Shown: positions 33,501 through 46,600 of the stretch, piece after piece
Layout: each line of letters opens with the position of its first letter
How positions within the stretch are numbered: position 1 is the first letter of the stretch
Origin: Phalacrocorax aristotelis
Lineage: Eukaryota > Chordata > Aves > Suliformes > Phalacrocoracidae
Assembly (NCBI RefSeq): GCF_949628215.1
Contig: NC_134280.1
Span: 13,713,795-13,777,794 of the forward strand
Direction: 5' to 3'
Length of the DNA stretch: 64,000 nucleotides
Notes under the pieces: model-generated
Seen by the model: the letters and a program-made list of their open reading frames with translations, nothing else
What the model was told of the DNA's origin: nothing
Databases searched by the model: none
Position numbers and translations under genes: made by a program

Positions 33501-35056
33501 TTGCTGCCAGCCAGTGGGGATTTGAACTGGCTGCCTGGAACAGAGGGACCTGCTCTCTGGTGACTCCTCCTGCCTGATGAATAAGCAGTGCAGCCTGTGT
33601 GGGCAGCTGGGACCTGTCTGGCAGCACATGGGGGGTTAGGAAAGCTCAAGGCAACAAGCATCTACCTCTAGATGCTGTGTTTGGTATTGGTAAGATGTGA
33701 CAGTTTGTAAATCTGGCCAAGGAGGATGGAGGTGAGAGAATGAAGTGAAATAGTCTGCTGTGCAAGGTGTGCTTTCATTTCCAGGCTGGGGTTCTTATGT
33801 GCATCCTGTCTGCTGTCAGATCCACTTTGTTTTATTAAGACTTTTGTGAAGGCCTTATTTGCTCAAACAGAAGGTATTTAGATTTGTTGTCCCAGTGCTT
33901 CTAATTAGTGGACTTATGCCTTCAGTTTCCTTCCAGTTGTTTACTGAACCAGGTGTCTGCTCCACAGCTTCTTCCCTTGCTCTGAGCTTGACCTGCTTTC
34001 ATCATGCTGGCAGAACAAGTAGGGCAGATTTCTAGCTTTAGATATTATTAGACAGGAAACAAAAAGACACTCTGGATTTTTATCTCCCCCTCGTGGAAAA
34101 GCTAACCTGGGACAAGGGAGTGCTTCAGGAAGCAGTATGGTGATGCTGGGAGCCTTGGTCTGTGGGAGGGTGGAGGACAGGCTGGGTGGGGGTCTGTTTC
34201 GTGGCTGCTCAGAGGGATTCATTTGGCTGCAGATGGAGGGACAAGAAAGCTGCATCTGGGTCCCCAGTGAAGTCCTTGGACAGGAGAGCTTCTAGGATTG
34301 AGGAACATAACCAAACCCAAACCCCAGACATATAGATATTTTTTTTTGACTTATGTGTAAAAGCTTACTTCACAGATGATGCTGTGCGTCTGAGTGACAG
34401 CGAAGGTTGGCCTTGCCTTTCTTGTGTGTGGCCCTGGTTCTCAGGACACCACAGGCACTGTTGATTGAGCTGTGTTTACACTATTGCACCAGGGCAGTGC
34501 TGTTTCCTGGGCATGTGTAGCTGGGATATAACAGGGTTCAGCCTGGAAACAGCTTGAGCACCTAGTTTTTTAAAACTGCTCATTTTATGTTCTTGGAGCC
34601 CAGTGTTAGTTCTGTGCCTTGCTGGCCAGCTGATGGCATTGATTGCTGAAGGCCAACAGTCAAAACAGGATCCAGACTTCTTCCTGCTTTCACTTCTTAA
34701 AGGAGTTGTGTTTTCCTGGTGACCTGCTTAAAGGTTCTGTCTCTATCTTTGTGGGTGGATGGTGATGGTGGAAGCTGCAATAATAATGATTACTAATTAG
34801 CTCTTAAGCCCCAGATTCACTGTCTGTCACTAAAACTTCTAGGGAACTGGTGGGTAACTGCTGTTGTGAAGAATAACCAAGGGTTTTTGTCCTGACCTAC
34901 CTTGTCTGATTCCTTAAAATAGAACAATGATCCTCGTATCCAGCTTATCACAGCTTTGCAGCTGTATATGAATAACCTATTTTGTGACATGCTTTCGATC
35001 TTTTTTGCTCCAGTCTTAATTTAACCTATAATACTGTTCTTTTTCATTTATTTCAG

Positions 35057-35333
35057 AATGGACTGCTGAATTGGGAATTATTGCAGACTCAACAGTACAG
35101 CACAGCTCGTTGCTTCGCCTATTACTAGTTATTTAAATTGGACTTTTAATATCCTGCCAGCTGCCGTTCACACACACATGGTGCATTGTTGCCATTCTCA
35201 GAATTGCATCTTTGAAACCCAGACCCTCAGTAACCTTTGAACAAAGAAGCGACCTGCTGCGTATGTTTATAGAGGGATTTTTCGGACCTACCGCCCTCTA
35301 GCTTTCTTGCTGGTACTTTATTTCTAAGACACT
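35057..35333 (+). other. CLASP1: CLASP1 exon 2, 5' UTR portion with three uORFs
   Basis: The exon begins after a TTTATTTCAG acceptor at 35056 with a good pyrimidine tract. The 277-base leader contains three upstream ATGs, each with its own stop before the main ATG: 35058-35069 (3 codons), 35178-35240 (20 codons) and 35263-35301 (12 codons). None overlaps the CLASP1 start, so translation would rely on leaky scanning or reinitiation. Confidence 0.8.
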
Positions 35334-35528
35334 ATGGAGCCCAGTATGGAGTACTGCTTAGCGCAGGTGCTACAGAAGGATGTTGGAAAGAGACTTCAGG
35401 TTGGCCAGGAATTGATAGATTACTTCTCAGATAAACAGAAATCAGCTGATCTTGAACACGATCAGACTATGCTGGATAAAATGGTTGATGGACTGGCCAC
35501 TTCTTGGGTAAATTCCAGCAATTATAAG
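35334..35528 (+). CDS. CLASP1: CLIP-associating protein 1, first coding exon (gene continues past the right edge)
   Basis: CLASP1 is a microtubule plus-end protein. It binds tubulin through TOG domains, promotes rescue and pausing, attaches microtubules at the cortex, Golgi and kinetochores, and binds CLIPs and EBs. The 65 codons (MEPSMEYCLAQVLQKDVGKR, then LQVGQELIDYFSDKQKSADL and on to SSNYK) correspond to the start of the first TOG domain, differing from the remembered human sequence at only a few positions. The ATG has A at -3 and G at +4. The exon ends AAG|GTAAGA in phase 0, where the family continues with a (V)xLLGMDIL helix. That next exon was not found in the 28 kb to the right edge. 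The protein is about 1,500 residues in full, so only about 4% is present. CLASP2 is the alternative, but residues and the NIFK/TSN neighbourhood point to CLASP1. Confidence 0.96.
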
Positions 35529-36005
35529 GTAAGACTTGTTGGATGGAATGTGATTACTGTCAGAAGTTTGTGTCAAGTGCTAATTGATCTACGTGGAAGT
35601 TGTGGAGTAGACTTTCTAATATACTGTCCTGTAGGCTGATAATTATGCTGAGTCAACCATTTGGGACACATTTCATGGTAGCTGATAGCCAGTACAATAT
35701 TGAGGACTCAGAGCAGTAAGAATTCAGTAAATGGGGTTTTAATAAATGGATTTATATATGGTGTTCATAGTTTGTGATAATCCTGGTTTCTTTGTGTGCC
35801 TGGTTATCCAGTAGCCTGCTTTGATCATCGCAGTAGTTAGCAATGTTGGTGATTTCCTGCCATATTAAAAAAGTTTATAAAACTGCAGAAATAATATATA
35901 AACAGCAGTTTTTTCACTGTCATTAAATCTTGCTAAACTTTTATTCCTATTTCCTGTGGGCAACTTAAGTACAATTGGCCTACTGCACTTAGCTCAGGAG
36001 AGGTA

Positions 36006-36033
36006 GTGTGTGTGTGTATATATGTATGTATGT
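36006..36033. repeat. GT/TATG microsatellite
   Basis: Six GT units run into TATATATGTATGTATGT, a typical variable simple repeat. Confidence 0.85.
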
Positions 36034-36404
36034 TCTGTTGAATTTGAGTGTTGCAGTGAGTTGGTAGGACGTAGAAATCTACCACCTTGTTATCCCTGTC
36101 ATGTTGCTTCATCTCCTACAGGTCTTAGTGAGAGAGTCCTACCATTCCCATGTAGTGTGGGACTGGGGAGGGGTTCTCAGCTGTGGCCTGGAAAACTCCT
36201 GTCCTGGTCCCTTCATGATGAAGTCTGACAAGTCTAATAGGGTACTTAAGCTGTTGTATGGGATGTACTAGGAGACTTTGTTCCTTTCCGATAAGTCCAG
36301 AAAAATCTGGGAGTTAAAGTTCCTACAGAGCTGGGCCTGAAGATAATTAACCGAGAGTTGTACTGGAGTTCTCTCCTGTAGAAGTAGAAACTAGCCATAG
36401 TTTC

Positions 36405-36430
36405 CAGGTTACAAGTTACAGGTTACAAGT
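36405..36430. repeat. 14-bp tandem duplication
   Basis: CAGGTTACAAGTTA is followed directly by CAGGTTACAAGT. Confidence 0.8.
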
Positions 36431-36603
36431 GCTCTGGATCTCAATATCGTCAGGTTAATTTAAACTATTTTTAATAGAAATCTTGATTGAGAAGTCATTG
36501 TGAGATGGCAGTGTATTGGTCAACGTGCTCTGCACAGCTTCATTTTTTTATCTTCATTTTTGTCAGCAAGCAGCTGTGGTAGAAGCTGTTTGGCATGTAG
36601 GAG

Positions 36604-36639
36604 CAACAAAAAAAAACCCCAACCAACAAACCACCAAAG
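36604..36639. repeat. A/C-rich low-complexity tract
   Basis: A nine-A run is followed by CCCCAACCAACAAACCACC, the same composition as the other A/C tracts of this gene. Confidence 0.7.
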
Positions 36640-39600
36640 CCAGTACAGCCTCAGTAGAGGATCCATTCTGGCAGAGCACATGAAGAAATCTTAGTTTGCT
36701 GTCGTGAAAAGGTGGTGTACATGTAATTTTCTGAGCTCATTGTGTGTGCTTATTCCCCCTTTTCTTGCTAACTGGCTTTCTCTTACAGACTTCTATGGTT
36801 CTCAGTGGAAAGGTAACCCAAGCCTTTCCACAGTAAACTTGAAATTGTTATGAAATGTGCTCTTTGCATGGATTTTATGAAGGGATGTAAATTGCAGAGC
36901 TATGCAGTACTTTGCAATTCCAGCATGACACTAGGTGTGCAGAACTTCTTCTTTTGGGATAACTTGATCTGTCTCTCTTCCACCCTACTTCCCAGTCATT
37001 TGTCTGTTGAACTTAGTGGTCACTGTGGTATGCATTCTCCAGTAACAAACTGGCAGCGCTTCTGTACTACAGTGACTGTTCCAGAACTCATGCTGCTGAG
37101 CTAGCTGTTCATTAATGTGCGTGTTCTATAGATAGCATTTGCTGTGTTTAATAAGTTTTAGTAAGCATAACAGAGATGCATCTCGGCTGTCTGGAGGATG
37201 TTTTCTCAGTGGATGAGTATGATGGAGAATGTGAAACCTTTGAGTGGGGCAAGCCAGCTAACCTGGAGGTTAGTGATGTAGTGAGGTCTGCTTCAGTATC
37301 CAGCCAAGGCTTAGTTCATCATCATATGCCAATCTCTTACTTTTGTTTTAGCGCCTGCATCTGCATTATTGACACCTCGACTGCTTGTGGGGTGGGGGGT
37401 TTGGAAGTTCAGTTCTGTCTGGTGTGAGAGAGAAAAGGGTAGCTGGTGTCATCTGATCCAGTTCATGGATTAGTTTAACAACCCCAAGAGTGAAAGGCCA
37501 AGCATCACTGCCCTAGAACAGCCATCTGGAGAGCTAAACTGCGGTTGTTTGGTCACGGTTGAAAAAGCCATTATATTTGCAGTCTGTTTCTCTGCTCATC
37601 TCACTCCCTTCATTTGAAAAAGTATCATCTTAAAGATTGAGATCATTTACATGATCTGAAGTTTCCTAACACTTCAGTGATAAAGTGTGTGCTCTCAGAG
37701 TTAGACTGGATTTGGATAACAGACCAATTATCTTGGAAGAGCATTCAGTTGCTTCATGGCTCCTGCCTGTCTAGGACTCTTCTAACTAAACACGTATGCT
37801 TGTGTGTTATCTCTGAGGAAACATCAGTGAACTAAGGAGCCCCAGCTGAAGATGAAATTTCTATGTCTCTTACCGGGAGAGCGCAAGCTATCTCCTTCAT
37901 TGGCATACAAGTTTGAGCTATATGTCATGACCATCACTGGTATTTTTAGGCTTGGGGTTTTTTTTGGTACATTGTTTCTATTTTAACCTGACGCTGTTTT
38001 GTGAAGTCCTTGACCTCAGCACCAGGACTGGAGGCAAAGCAATCTTCGCTTTCAAGTGATGCAGGAAAAAAGCAATGATGGAGGGAGAACAGATGCTTCT
38101 CTTTTCCTTGGTGCTGTCCAAGTCTGTAAAAGCATGATATGTGAAACAGAGTGACACCTAACATACATCTAATAGCAACCAACACTCTGAAATCCTTCTA
38201 ACAAATGGCCTGTGACCTGGTCACTGATCCCTGCTTTGTAACAGGGAGCTGCGTTAGGTGCAGAAGGCACTCGGATAGGTCAGGATGCTTTTCAAGTCAA
38301 GGAGACATGAGGGTGGTTATATGAAGCAAGGCACTGAGGCCCAGTGCAAGGCCATTTGTGTATCTATGCTTGCCAGGAGTGTGCTTGAACTGCACCCAAC
38401 AGACATTGCCTGCCCTGTGTTTTTCCAGCAGTACCTACGGGCGGGTGGAAGACAGAAGAATGGTGCAGAGTGAAAAGATGATTTCTCCTTGAGAGCTCTA
38501 ACCCTTCTGGAGTTTAGTTACTTAAAGCAGACAGCCTGTGTTCACATGGTCACTAGGAGTTGTGGGGTATGCTAGTGAGGCTGGGCTGGAGAAGATATTG
38601 CAGGTTGCTGTAGACCAACAAGGAATCCTGCCTCCCCTCCATTTCTTCACGTGCTTTATTTGCTTGGTCTGTGCTGTTTCAGAGTGGTGGTTCTCCTGGA
38701 CTCTGCTCCCCCCCGCTAAGCAAAAAAGAGTTGTTTTGCAGAGCTTTGTATGATCCCTGAACAATAACTAAGGCCTGCACTGAGCTGTCTGTCTTGAGAC
38801 ATGCAGCAAAACAATGCGGCAGTGTCAGGGGCTTCAGCATGTCCTGTCAGCTTCAGAATCCTATATCAAGGGGACAGAGCTGAAATAATCAGTAATTCCT
38901 TAGTAAACAATCTCACTTTGAGCTGCTTGTGGCAGTATTGGGTAATGCTGTTGCTAAGTAGGCAGGATCTCCTGACTCATCTGTGGCCAATGTGCCTTTC
39001 TTAGTACCCAGACTATGATGTACCGTTGATGTTTCATTTTGAGATGTAGCATAAAGGAATATGACCAGGGTCTTAAAGTAGTTTTCTACCAGCCTGATAT
39101 TCCTAGAGGTGAACTGAGGGTGTTTGGCAGTGACCTTCTCTTGCCTGCTTCCCCACAACAGGGTAGTATCATACCGTCACCCCCATCTCGCAATGGGGAT
39201 GAGGTCTCTTGTACCTTTCTCTGCCCTTTCTCTGTCTGTGCTGTTGGAGTTGAGGCTTGGAAGTGCCCTTGGTGTTGCTGTAGCAACACCTAAGAGTGAA
39301 CTCGGCTTAGAGATTTGGTGGTGACAGCCCTCAAGCAGGTCAGGGTCTGTCAGATTGAAGTGAGGTTCTACTCAATGTTTTCTCATGTTGCAGAGTGGTA
39401 GGAGAGGCCAGTTTGAAGTGAAACTGTGTGGGGGCGTGCAGTAAGGAACTGGATGAAACTTCTTGGTTTCTTCCTACACTTTGGCAGGTAGTGATTTTTT
39501 GGCACTGCACTCCTCTCACTGCACAGGCTATGCTTGCCAAGGAGGGTATCTTACCCTTGCACGGGATGATCCCTTTGCCCCAGTGCAGCTTGATCTGTGT

Positions 39601-41894
39601 GAGACTCCGTGCCCAGCTTCTTGTAGGGCTGGGCTTTGCCTGTAAAAGAGGAGTTAGGAACTCACATGGTGAACAGACTGCGGTGGTTGAGGACACTTCC
39701 ACTTGGGAAGGCCTCCTGGCTGAACAAACAATGCTGTGCTGGTAGACCCAGTCTGTCAGGGTGAGGGCTGTGCCCTGAGGTTTGCTTGTGTTCATGTGTG
39801 GAGGACTTCAGATTTGATTTATTTAGCTCCTAGTTGATTTTGTTACTTACAGAGACATCACACTCCTTAAAGAAAAATGTATGGTGAGATGTTACAGAGA
39901 AATTTCTTCATTCGGTGAAATATTGCATGGAAATTTTATTTCCCCTGACAAAGCTCCTAACAGCATTAGAGAAAGCAGCCTTCCATTCTGATCTGTGTCT
40001 GAATAACAAGCATTACAAAAGCGTGCTTCACTGAGCCGAAGAGAAAAAAAACTTACATAAATTAGCTGGCTTTCTTAAACTGTGTATTGAATAATTTTTT
40101 TTTGCTTCTCTAATTGAGGGGTAGAACAGATGGTGCAGGCTTAGTTTAAAGTGGCATCCATTAGAGTTACTTAAGCTGATGAATGGTGGTTCACTATAAG
40201 CATACATTTGTTCTCTATATCGTGTTTATTTTGGTTGAAATTCGGAGGAAGAAATCCTGATTTAAGAAATAATTATCATGCGTGCTTATGGGTTGATATG
40301 ATAATTTGGTGTGTTTTGCCGAGTATTTAATGCATGGGGGGAAAAAAGACTCGCCATCTGGGGAGGAAAAAAAGAGGCTTGTAAAGGGTTTCCAAGTAGC
40401 TGCTGTTAGCTGGTGAGTTTTAGGGTGCTGAGGGATACATGAGGATTGGTAATAGATACATTCATTTAGCAGTTTCATCCCTGAAAACCTGTTTATCCTG
40501 AAGCTGTAATTGCTGATAAAAATGAATTAAACTAGTTTTGATGCCCAAAATACATGAGAAATGGCCTATGGAGCAAGAGTGATCTTGAGATCTGAATTTA
40601 CAAGGAGGGCCTATTCCTTCCATATACCCATATTGCAAAAGGTGTCTTGCAAAATCTGCTTCTGACGGCTCCTTGTGGGAAGAAGAGCTATCTTAGGAAG
40701 GGCTAAAGACTCATCGGGCTTGAACTCCATTTGTAGAGTATGCCCAGTCTTTGATGTTTAGGCTCCTGGTGCTGGCACGCTCCTAATAGGTGGGTTTTCC
40801 TGCCTTAAACTTATGAAAGAGCAGAGTTTTGATTCTGGGATATCTAGTTTCCTGTAGGCATTGATGTTAATTCCCAGTCCAGCTGATCAGTCGTTTTTTC
40901 TCTGGCTCTGGTAGCTGGGCCTGACTTTCTGCTCTGTGTGGTAATTTGATCGGATTATGGTGCAGCTCTTACCTACTTGGTATCAGCAGTATGGGGAGTG
41001 CCATACAGAGTGCAGTGCAGAATAAATTTGTAGCAGCTGGGCTAGATGAAATTTAATACTGGCTTCAGCCCTTCATATTTGGGACAGGAAAAAAACCCAA
41101 CCTGCTGTAGCAAGTCAGCATTTAGTTTTCTTGTGGCTTTTTCTTAACACTTAAAAGGTAATGATGACTGGTTGTAGCAGGAAGGGTTGTCCTTTTCCAG
41201 CTGGGGTGGGAAGAGATGTAGTGGACTAGTAATACTTTCTGGTTGTTTTATGTACAATGTGGATGTGCTACTGGTTGCATAAAACAAAAAGTTCGTGAGC
41301 CTGAGTGTACCAGGCAAGTGTCTTTCAGTTGTTTACCAAGGTATTATAGAATTAAATATAAATAGTGAGAAGGTACAGAATCCCAAGGGATTGTGAAGAA
41401 CAGAGACCCAATGCTGAAATAAATAGGACAGAAGTTTGCTTCCCTAGTGGCACATGCAGGGTCTGTCTAACTGGGTATTCCCTTTCTCAGTGGCCAGTGG
41501 TGGATGATGAGAGGTGAGTGGAAAAATGGGATACAGAGTGAATATGTCCCTTGCATATCCTTCTGGCTTGCAGAAATTTGAGCCCCTGATTTTGCTTTCT
41601 GACCAAATTTATATTACATTCCCATAGGATCTGAGCACTGGGATTGGCTCAGGGCAAGAGTGTTTATGGCTTTTAGAGCTGTTTTCTCTTGGGTGCTTGA
41701 TAGTGTGGCTGCCTTGGCATTGGCAAGGCCAACCAGGCTGTCAGCTGGGACTGAGAGTATGGTCAACACACAACAGACCGAACCATTGTGGTTACTAAAT
41801 TGAGAGGATAAAGCTATTCCTTTAATGCTGGTGTAGTGTTTCAGTTGCAGCACTTCAGGGTTTATTCAGAGGTCTAACAGTTTGCTAGCTCTCG

Positions 41895-42420
41895 GGAAAC
41901 CTTGGGTGTATTACTTGACTGCAGACTGAGGGTCACAGCTGATGCACTGGTGGAAAAAGGCAGATTATTGGGGATTTATTTCCGTGGGCATAGGGGTGTA
42001 CTGATGCTATTGTACAGTGCCTTTTTGGGCCCTTGTGTGGCATGTGTTGTACAGTTCTACTTGCCTGTCTGCAGGGAAGGAATTCAAGCTGCAACAGGTG
42101 CAGGGAAGGGCTCCTGTGGTGGTTAGGGCATGGGAGAGCCTGCTTAACCAGAGGAGACTAAAAGTTTGGCTTGTTTAGTTTACAGTATGAAGGCTGAGAG
42201 GGAATAAGACTGCTGCCTATAAATACATCAGAGGGGTGAACATCAGGGAGGGGAAAGAACTATTGGATCTAAAGGGCAAGGTTAGCACAAGAACGAATGG
42301 GTATAAACTGGCTGTGGGTAAATTTAGGCTGGATGTGAGATGAAAATTGCCTGCAGCAAGAATACTGGAAAACTCTTGGAGAGGAATAGATAAGGACATG
42401 ACATCTCTCTGGTTTTAGGA
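41895..42420 (+). mobile_element. Old CR1/L3-type LINE fragment
   Basis: A degenerate frame starting near 41902 reads GVLLDCRLRVTADALVEKG and then YSAFLGPCVACVVQFYLP. This parallels the CR1 RT C-terminal domain (family pattern DLGVLLD...LYSALVRP...YCVQFW). Downstream, a RRLRGDLI-like portion is visible at nucleotide level (AGACTAAAAGTTTGG, GCTGCCTATAAATACATCA). It is interrupted by stops and frame changes and has no clear 3' tail. It is old and inactive. Confidence 0.75.
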
Positions 42421-43635
42421 TAGATCTTGTGATTATTTTGAATAGTTTATACACAATATAGAACAACAGAATAATACACGAGTGGTAGGGAAAGTTCATT
42501 TCAGTCCTTTGTCTGTATGGTAGAACAGACATGAAACTGTGCCTGAAACTGCTCTAACATTTTGAATAAACACAAATATTTTCAAAAGTGTACTGGTTTG
42601 GTCCTTAGAAGTCCCAAAGTGACTTACAGAGACTGCTTATGCTGTGCCTGTTATCTCAGGATTAGAATTAGCAGTTGCTCATACATATGTGTGATCCAGC
42701 TCCCCTTGTGTTTGGTAGGTAGCAGGGTGAGTAGGGGAGAACCCTTATTTTCCCTGACATGGTGACTCCTGCCTGATGATTGTTGCCTGAACTGCAGGTT
42801 AGTTGCAGTGGTGGGTTTACAAGCATCTTGTTTTTGGTTTGGTTTTTTTCCCCCCCCTGGTCTCTAAATGGTTCAGTGGAGTTTTGTTGTCCTCCTGATG
42901 CTGAAAGAAATGTTTGTCAGCCCCCAGGGTCCCCCCACCCACACCAGCCTGTTGGCTTCTTAGCTAAAAGTATGCATGCTCTTCTGTGTCGTCTTTGTGG
43001 GATATTCCTTGGTAGTCTTGAAAGCCATTCTTGTCTCGCCCTTTGAACTGCAGCATGAAAAATCGCCCACTGACAATCCCACTGGCAGTGGGGTCTAGTT
43101 GCCTCTGACTTTGTCTAGTTTTAATTAAGTAATTTTGTAAGCAGAGGAGTTTTATGAAGCCTCATGTCCTTTGGCTTTTTCTGTGTAGATTTGCTGGTGT
43201 CTAATGCTGTGGTTTTCCTCATGCTGAAGTCTGTCTTTTAATGGAACCTCTTTTGCTTGGTTACTGTATTTATAAGAGCATATCTTTGGGATCTCTATTT
43301 TCTCTACCATGTTAGGTTGAAGTTTGGTAAAATTGGTTAAAGAATTGAGAAGTTATGGGGAGAGGGAAGAATATACGATGATAGATGAACTTAAGAAGAT
43401 GACTGAAAAATACCTGTAGTATAGTAATAAATGCTTTTTTTTAACCTTCCAGTGTGTTCTTAGCATTATGTGCACTTATGTTAGTTTTTGGAAGACCAGC
43501 CCACTAGACTATGCAGTCTGGTGCGGGAGGACTTTTTTACAGATATGATTCTGGCTCTGGCAGCCCTCCTTTTGCAGCAGTTGGGTTTTGAGATGGAAAG
43601 GTAAGATCTCCTATGAGGTGATCCTTCTACCATAC

Positions 43636-43693
43636 AGGATCACAGGGTAATTCAGTTTGCCAAGGGCCCTTAGGCTCATCTAGCTCCATCCAC
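43636..43693 (-). mobile_element. Degenerate CR1 3'-end scrap
   Basis: The plus-strand words ATCACAGGGTAATTCAG, CAAGGGCCCTTAGG and CTCATCTAGCTCCATCC align by eye with the reverse complement of a CR1 3' terminus. It is short and diverged. Confidence 0.45.
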
Positions 43694-46600
43694 CGTATCA
43701 CCGTTTACAGCCAAGGCCTTAAAACTTGTTTCTTATTTGTTTTCTAACAAAATTTATTAGCCCATAAGTGGTAAATGTCCCAGTGTCAGAAGTGCCTATG
43801 TGAATCGTCTCCCATATAAATGCTTTTGGGATTCCAGTGATGAGGGCATAGCAGTTTGGGTTTGTCTTAAAAATATTTGAGCTGACTCTAAGATGAGCCC
43901 CACAAGGTATGAGTGGCGATCTAGTTGAGGCTGAGCACAGTCAGATTTGTCCTGGTGCTTGGCTCACTCGGAGCTCCGGGTTTTTGATGGCTGGACTGTG
44001 CTACGTGTGAGTTTATATAAAGCTACGTCATGTATTTGTATCCTGTGTGTTGTCTGCTCTGTGGCCTTATCATTAACTGCAGAAGGGAAGGTGTGGAACA
44101 CAGCGGAGACACGTAGTCTCTGATTTTTCTCCAAGTGAACGCTGCTTCCCACAAATTGTTCATTACTTTCTTCCTGGATCAGATCTCCATTTTTTTAACT
44201 AGACAAAACCTGCTATGTTCCTCATTTGGTATCGCTTTTGTGCCAAATATGAAACTTTAAAACAAAGCAACATTTGACTATTCAAGAATCAGAGCGAAGT
44301 CCCAGTTATTAGAGCGTGGAAAGCAAGATAATTTTTCAGAGCATGGCTGGGAGCTTAGCCAGAGGAAAGGATTGTATAGGATTGGGCCTGCATTAAGTGT
44401 GAGAAAGAAAACTCTTATGCCAGTAATGCTTTTTCATCTCCAAAAGCAGCTTTCTGGAGAGAAGGTTGTGGAAACAATGAAAACTTAAGTAGTAGAGCCC
44501 CATCCTGCCCCATACCCTTCTTGTGGCTGTCTCTGCTCATACAGGCAGGACATGCCAGCGAAGGCTGGCAGGATCTCTTTTGGGACGTGGAAGCGTTGTG
44601 AGGTTAACTGTGGTGTTACCACCTTGCCAGGGTAAGAGTGTTCGTGACAGTCATCTGGTGGTTGAGAACCGGATAATAGCAAATGGAAAACCTAAAGTTG
44701 CCTTTACTCAGTGTATTTTGAAGTTATGCTGTTCGAGTAATGTCTGTGAATTGTATGTTAGAAATCAGCTCTTTCTGCTAATTGTCTCAGTACTTTGTGT
44801 GTCTATTAGAACTATATTCCATTAAAAGACAGTCTCTGTTTGACTAATACCAAGTGACATGGTCATATTTGCTCTAATTGGAAAACTTACTGCAAATGGA
44901 GGCATTGCTGCTTAGGCAGTGACGTGGAACAAATGTCTGCTTGTAACAGTTTAGGAGGACTTAATTTCTCACTACGGGGAGCTTTAAAGGGGATGCCACT
45001 TGTTCAGTGCTGCTTAAAGCTGAACGTTACAGGCTTTTACTGATGTACGCCCATCACCAAAGTTGTCTGATGGAGCCAGATCTGTTAAGAACCTGGTTTC
45101 TGTAATAGCTTTGTAAATATAGACAACTCTGGATTTCACATTGGAATGAAAAAGTGTACTTCGGTTTTGGAGAGAATCCTGTTTGCTCATCGATCTTGGA
45201 GTCAGTCCTGTTGCACCAACTTACTTACACTGTCTATGGAGGAATGAATATCAGTATATCTATGCATGTTCTTATGTGTCTAATTAGTGCTGTGGACAGA
45301 ATGATCCTTGGGCAGATGCTGGGGTGCGTTCCTAGCTTTTTAAATTAAGACCCTGGAGAAGATAGTTGTGTACCTTGTTTAACTCTGAGACATTGAGAGG
45401 AGCACTGTGATGTTGTATCCTGAGGAATGAAGGGTGACACTGACGTGCTGCTGCTATGTGTGTGGCTGAACTACTTGACCTCCAAAGGAATTTCTCTCGC
45501 GGTGATTGGATGTTGTCTGGAAAGTACGTTTTAGGAGGTATGTGCTCTTACAGATTGGAATGTTTGTTTGTCTTTTGTTTCTCTGACTAAAGCTTTTCTT
45601 CCAGCCCTGCATAGGTGGTTTCCCTGGTGGTGTACTGTCTGTCTCTTCTACCTTCTGTCCCTTTAGGTCTGTGGAAAGTTGTTACCTGTATAATGTTGCT
45701 AGACCGGGAATAAGTTATGTGTATAAGTCTGCTTGTGAAAGACTCCATCAGCTCCAGTCCCCGTCCAGATCTGAGCTTTCTTGCTGCCTTTAAAGAGCTC
45801 TGCTTCTTTCTTTGTGTTGCTTGGGTCCCACTCTCTCCATGCAATTTCATTCGTTTCCTTCTGGAATTTCCTGTTCTAATAAGCCAGCTTACAATTAATG
45901 AGAAGCTTTTCCCAAGCCAGGAGGGCATGTGCAGAGAAAGTACAGTGGTTCTTGTTGGAAAACTTGCACCTACAGGTGATGTGATGGGAACTGGCACTAC
46001 AGAGGAATGGGAAGGCAGGAGCTGACATCTCGGGCCAAATGACAGTGCTTTGAAGGCAGAGAGATGAAAACTTCGATGTGCAGAACTGATAGGGAGGGGT
46101 GGGGGTGTGAAAAGGATCATCCTAGCCAAGGTACCAGGCTAAGGGAATTCCCTCTACAGCAGTAGTGATATAAATGGGGCAGAGCTGGAATATTTGAGAA
46201 AGGTGGAAGGGAAATGATATGTAGTAGCAGAATGGTGAGCTTCTGAAACCATGTGAGAGCTTTTAGCTGTTTAGGACAAATGGGAAAGGCTGAATTTTCA
46301 GTCTGCAATGTTAGAGACTTAATAAACTTGAAAAGTATCCTTCAAGTTCCTAGGCAGGGAGAGGTCTTAATTGGGCATTAGGTACTAACATGGTCTTTTC
46401 TCATCTGTTTACCCTTCACTGTGTTACCACCGAGGTATCTGGGACTGATGGTAATTGATGGCTGTCTTACAGGCATCTTTCAAAGAGTTTTCTGGTGGCC
46501 ATTTTCAGGATAAAGTAGTGCATGGGAATTGCAGCAGAAGTGTGCTGTAGCTGGGCAAACATTTAATAACTAGAGTTAGTTACTTTTCTAGGTGGTAGCT

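Larger units (their letters stand above)
22839..35056 (+). other. CLASP1: CLASP1 intron 1
   Basis: This 12.2-kb intron contains no recognised coding exon. Apart from the CpG island at its start and two A/C-rich tracts (25926-25984 and 30568-30597), it is unremarkable single-copy-looking DNA. An ORF at 24025-24318 and a donor-like AAG|GTAAGG near 28434 were considered but lack support. Confidence 0.7.
35529..41890 (+). other. CLASP1: CLASP1 intron 2, first part
   Basis: No recognised CLASP1 coding exon is present. It holds a GT/TATG microsatellite (36006-36033), a 14-bp duplication (36405-36430), an A/C-rich tract (36604-36639), an unproven extra-exon candidate (37176-37268), and an AT-rich block near 39840-40300. 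The rest shows nothing identifiable. Confidence 0.7.

Noticed and set aside
45587-46129. 180-codon minus-strand frame in CLASP1 intron 2
   Set aside because: Roughly one frame of this size is expected by chance in 64 kb. It has no recognisable domain, and the opposite strand is also open.
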